64,000 bases of DNA from Paenibacillus thermotolerans (GTDB lineage: Bacteria; Bacillota; Bacilli; Paenibacillales; YIM-B00363), in the NCBI RefSeq assembly GCF_028745515.1, contig NZ_JAQZSG010000001.1, positions 310,001 through 374,000 on the forward strand. The letters are read 5' to 3'. The position numbers and the translations under genes were made by a program. Under the pieces are notes generated by a model. That model was given only the letters and a program-made list of their open reading frames with translations, had not been told where the DNA came from and searched no databases. Each line of letters starts with the position of its first letter. Within the stretch, counting starts at the first letter, position 1. Below are positions 62,381 to 64,000 of this stretch, piece by piece.

Positions 62381-63319
62381 TTAATCTCTTAGCTTTCTGC
62401 CGGTCAACGCCAAGAAGAGCGCCTCTAGCGTCGGCTCATTCCGATGAACGGAGCGGATGACCGCGCCATGCTTCGAAAGAATGAACAGCACATCCTGCAG
62501 CACGAGCTGGGAGTCCGTCAAATACAGCTTCAACCGGTTGTCTTCCGGCTGTACGAAGCGGATTCTTGCATGGCGCTGCAGCTCTTCTACGCTGCCGGGC
62601 GTTGGCGGCTCGGAAAGCTCGATATCGAGCGTTTCCTCAAACCGGATTTGCTCCTGCAGCTCCTCTTGCGTCCCGCGAGCGATAAATCGTCCGCGATCGA
62701 CAATGCCGACGCGCGTCGAAATTGCCTCCACTTCTTCCATGTAGTGGCTTGTATAGATGATTGTAGAGCCGAGCCGGTTCAGTTCGAGCACGGATTGCAA
62801 AATATGATTTCTGGACTGCGGGTCGATGCCGACCGTCGGCTCATCCATCATAATCAGCTTCGGCCGATGGGCGATCGCGCAGGCGATGTTCAGTCTCCGT
62901 TTCATGCCGCCGGAGAAGGAGTCCGGCCGATCGTGTCTGCGATCCTTCAAGCCTACGAATTCGAGCGCCTCTTCGGTCCTTTCCTTCAACTTCGCCCCGC
63001 GAAGACCGTACAGCCTTGCAAAGAACGAGACGTTCTCCGACGCAGACAATTCCGAATAAATCGCCAAATCCTGCGGAACGACGCCGATGATCCGCTTGAC
63101 CTCTCTCGGATGCTTGACGACCGACAAGCCGTCGACCAGCACCTCGCCCGAGTCGGGCCGGAGCAAACCGGATATAAGTCGGATCACCGTGCTTTTTCCA
63201 GCTCCGTTAGGTCCGAGCAGACCGAAAATTTCCCCTTCTTCAATCGATAGGTTCATATGATCGACCGCCATGGTCGTGTCGTACCGTTTCACAACATCGT
63301 TCAACTGCAAGATCGGCAT
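62381..63319 (-). CDS. ABC transporter ATP-binding protein
   Basis: 312 residues. Walker A GPNGAGKST, Q-loop VVPQDLAIYSELSA, signature SFSGGMKRRLNIA, Walker B LIMMDEPTVGID, and the switch His in YTSHYMEE. A C-terminal extension of about 80 residues follows, as in DrrA/NatA-type exporters. ATG at 63319 preferred (AAGGATG upstream); an ATG at 63331 lies in the ribosome binding site. It is the first gene of the exporter unit. Confidence 0.92.
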   Translation of the reverse strand: MPILQLNDVVKRYDTTMAVDHMNLSIEEGEIFGLLGPNGAGKSTVIRLISGLLRPDSGEVLVDGLSVVKHPREVKRIIGVVPQDLAIYSELSASENVSFFARLYGLRGAKLKERTEEALEFVGLKDRRHDRPDSFSGGMKRRLNIACAIAHRPKLIMMDEPTVGIDPQSRNHILQSVLELNRLGSTIIYTSHYMEEVEAISTRVGIVDRGRFIARGTQEELQEQIRFEETLDIELSEPPTPGSVEELQRHARIRFVQPEDNRLKLYLTDSQLVLQDVLFILSKHGAVIRSVHRNEPTLEALFLALTGRKLRD

Positions 63320-63396
63320 CGCTGAGCACATCCTTTTTCCAAGTTTCCCGTTTATGAGATCATTGTAGCTTCCGGTGCGGCCTTTTTGACGTATAT

Positions 63397-63459
63397 TGAG
63401 TCATTTTCGCAAGTGACCTAAGTCATAGCTTAAGCGGGTAAAGAAAAATATGCTATAAT
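63397..63459 (+). promoter_or_regulatory. Divergent promoter region with GTCA/TGAC dyads
   Basis: GAGTCAT at 63399-63404, GTGAC at 63413-63417 and AAGTCAT at 63420-63426 form overlapping inverted repeats (TGAC-CTAA-GTCA is exact). A -10 box TATAAT lies at 63454-63459 before the kinase gene. A TACAAT on the minus strand (63362-63367) could serve the transporter. Such a dyad suits a NarL-type response regulator, inferred only. Confidence 0.5.
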
Positions 63460-63520
63460 CTTTTTTGCGCGATTCGCAAGCCCCTGTCATTCCAGGCGAA
63501 TCGTACGGAGGCGTACCGAT

Positions 63521-64000
63521 TTGAGAACTCTGCTATGGATTCGTTATACCCTGCTCATCTTAGCTTTCATCCTCGCATTATACCGGGGCAATATACATAA
63601 TTACGAATGGTATACCGCCGCCGCACTGCTTTACCTTGCGGCAGCGCAAGCCTCCGACCGGCTGCTGCCGGTGTCGGCGCGCTGGCTCGGGCGAGCGGCC
63701 GAGCTATTTGCTTGCTTCTGGTTTGCTCACACCTATGCGGAATTCATGTATTTGCTCCCTTTCTCATTTGCCGTCTCTCTATTTGCTTCTCCCCCCGCCG
63801 CTGCGCGGGATTCGGATCGTACGGCAAATTTCATAGGATTGGCAATAGGCGCTGCCGTGTTCGAATCGTTTTCTTCCGTCTACGGTACGGAAGGGTGCAT
63901 TGCCATCATTACGCTTTACGCTTGCTTCATCGGATTGCTGTTTAAAGTGCGGCGATTGTCGATAGCGAACCGGGAAACCGGATTTTTATTTGACGAGGTG
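63521..64000 (+). CDS. N-terminal part of a membrane sensor, probable histidine kinase
   Basis: 160 codons from a TTG at 63521, with CGGAGGC about 8 bases upstream, open to the window end. It has five likely membrane spans (WIRYTLLILAFILALY at the start, later FACFWFAHTYAEFMYLLPFS, and IAIITLYACFIGLLFKV), after which the basic RRLSIANRE suggests the start of a cytosolic dimerisation region. Divergent from an ABC-2 exporter, as are DesK/NarX-type sensors of that kind of exporter. No catalytic motif is in the window, so kinase is inferred. Confidence 0.6.
   Translation, partial: MRTLLWIRYTLLILAFILALYRGNIHNYEWYTAAALLYLAAAQASDRLLPVSARWLGRAAELFACFWFAHTYAEFMYLLPFSFAVSLFASPPAAARDSDRTANFIGLAIGAAVFESFSSVYGTEGCIAIITLYACFIGLLFKVRRLSIANRETGFLFDEV

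Overview
The window reads as chromosomal core DNA of a spore-forming, fairly GC-rich Bacillota member, most like Paenibacillaceae (Paenibacillus or Cohnella type). Support: a 26-codon spoVM, RemA, YlbF/RicF, YlbG, YlaN, CcpA, frequent GTG/TTG starts behind strong AGGAGG-type ribosome binding sites, and a gene order that follows the Bacillus subtilis ylo region. No phage, insertion sequence, CRISPR array, tRNA or rRNA is visible.

Region 1 (1-24124) is the ylo-type housekeeping block, mostly on the minus strand: rqcH (plus) facing away from a P-type Ca2+ ATPase, then dapF-yitJ, remA, gmk, rpoZ, coaBC, priA, def, fmt, rsmB, rlmN, prpC, prkC, rsgA, rpe, spoVM, rpmB (plus), yloU, a FakA-like kinase and the first codons of a DegV/FakB-like gene. 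Compared with B. subtilis, yloC and thiN are absent at their usual places and dapF-yitJ sits between remA and the ATPase. Many genes overlap by 4 bp (fmt/rsmB, def/fmt, priA/coaBC, dapF/yitJ), which suggests translational coupling.

Region 2 (24125-34266) is more accessory: a DUF1444 protein, galU, a PHP phosphoesterase, a LysR regulator, a small unknown protein, YlbG, an asparaginase, RicF/YlbF with a cysteine cluster, and a two-gene unit of an XPB-type helicase with a large partner that shares a module with it. A four-unit nested inverted repeat lies at 29943-30125.

Region 3 (34267-47291) has a CBS-pair protein, an M20 amidohydrolase, YugN, FtsW with convergent Asp23 and YlaN, an HPr-like protein without the phospho-accepting histidine, an M29 aminopeptidase, a GAF-GAF-GGDEF cyclase, rpsD with a long leader, tyrS, and a class A penicillin-binding protein with fibronectin-like tails. 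A second four-unit repeat with the same spacing plan follows at 47349-47534.

Region 4 (47535-64000) has mtnN, ccpA, a zinc-ribbon protein, ptsI and an EIICBA permease of the GlcNAc type (a carbon-control cluster), an unusual protein with three 25-residue repeats, a CoA-binding protein, aroA, tandem crcB genes, a rhodanese, aroK, gndA, an unknown 198-residue protein, and an ABC-2 exporter (two permeases plus ATPase) divergent from the start of a membrane sensor, probably a histidine kinase, that runs off the window.

The most interesting items are the two 2+2 repeat elements with nearly identical geometry, the triple-repeat protein at 53700-54272, the XPB helicase pair, and the degenerate HPr. 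All functional statements rest on reading motifs and context; no database search or folding was run.
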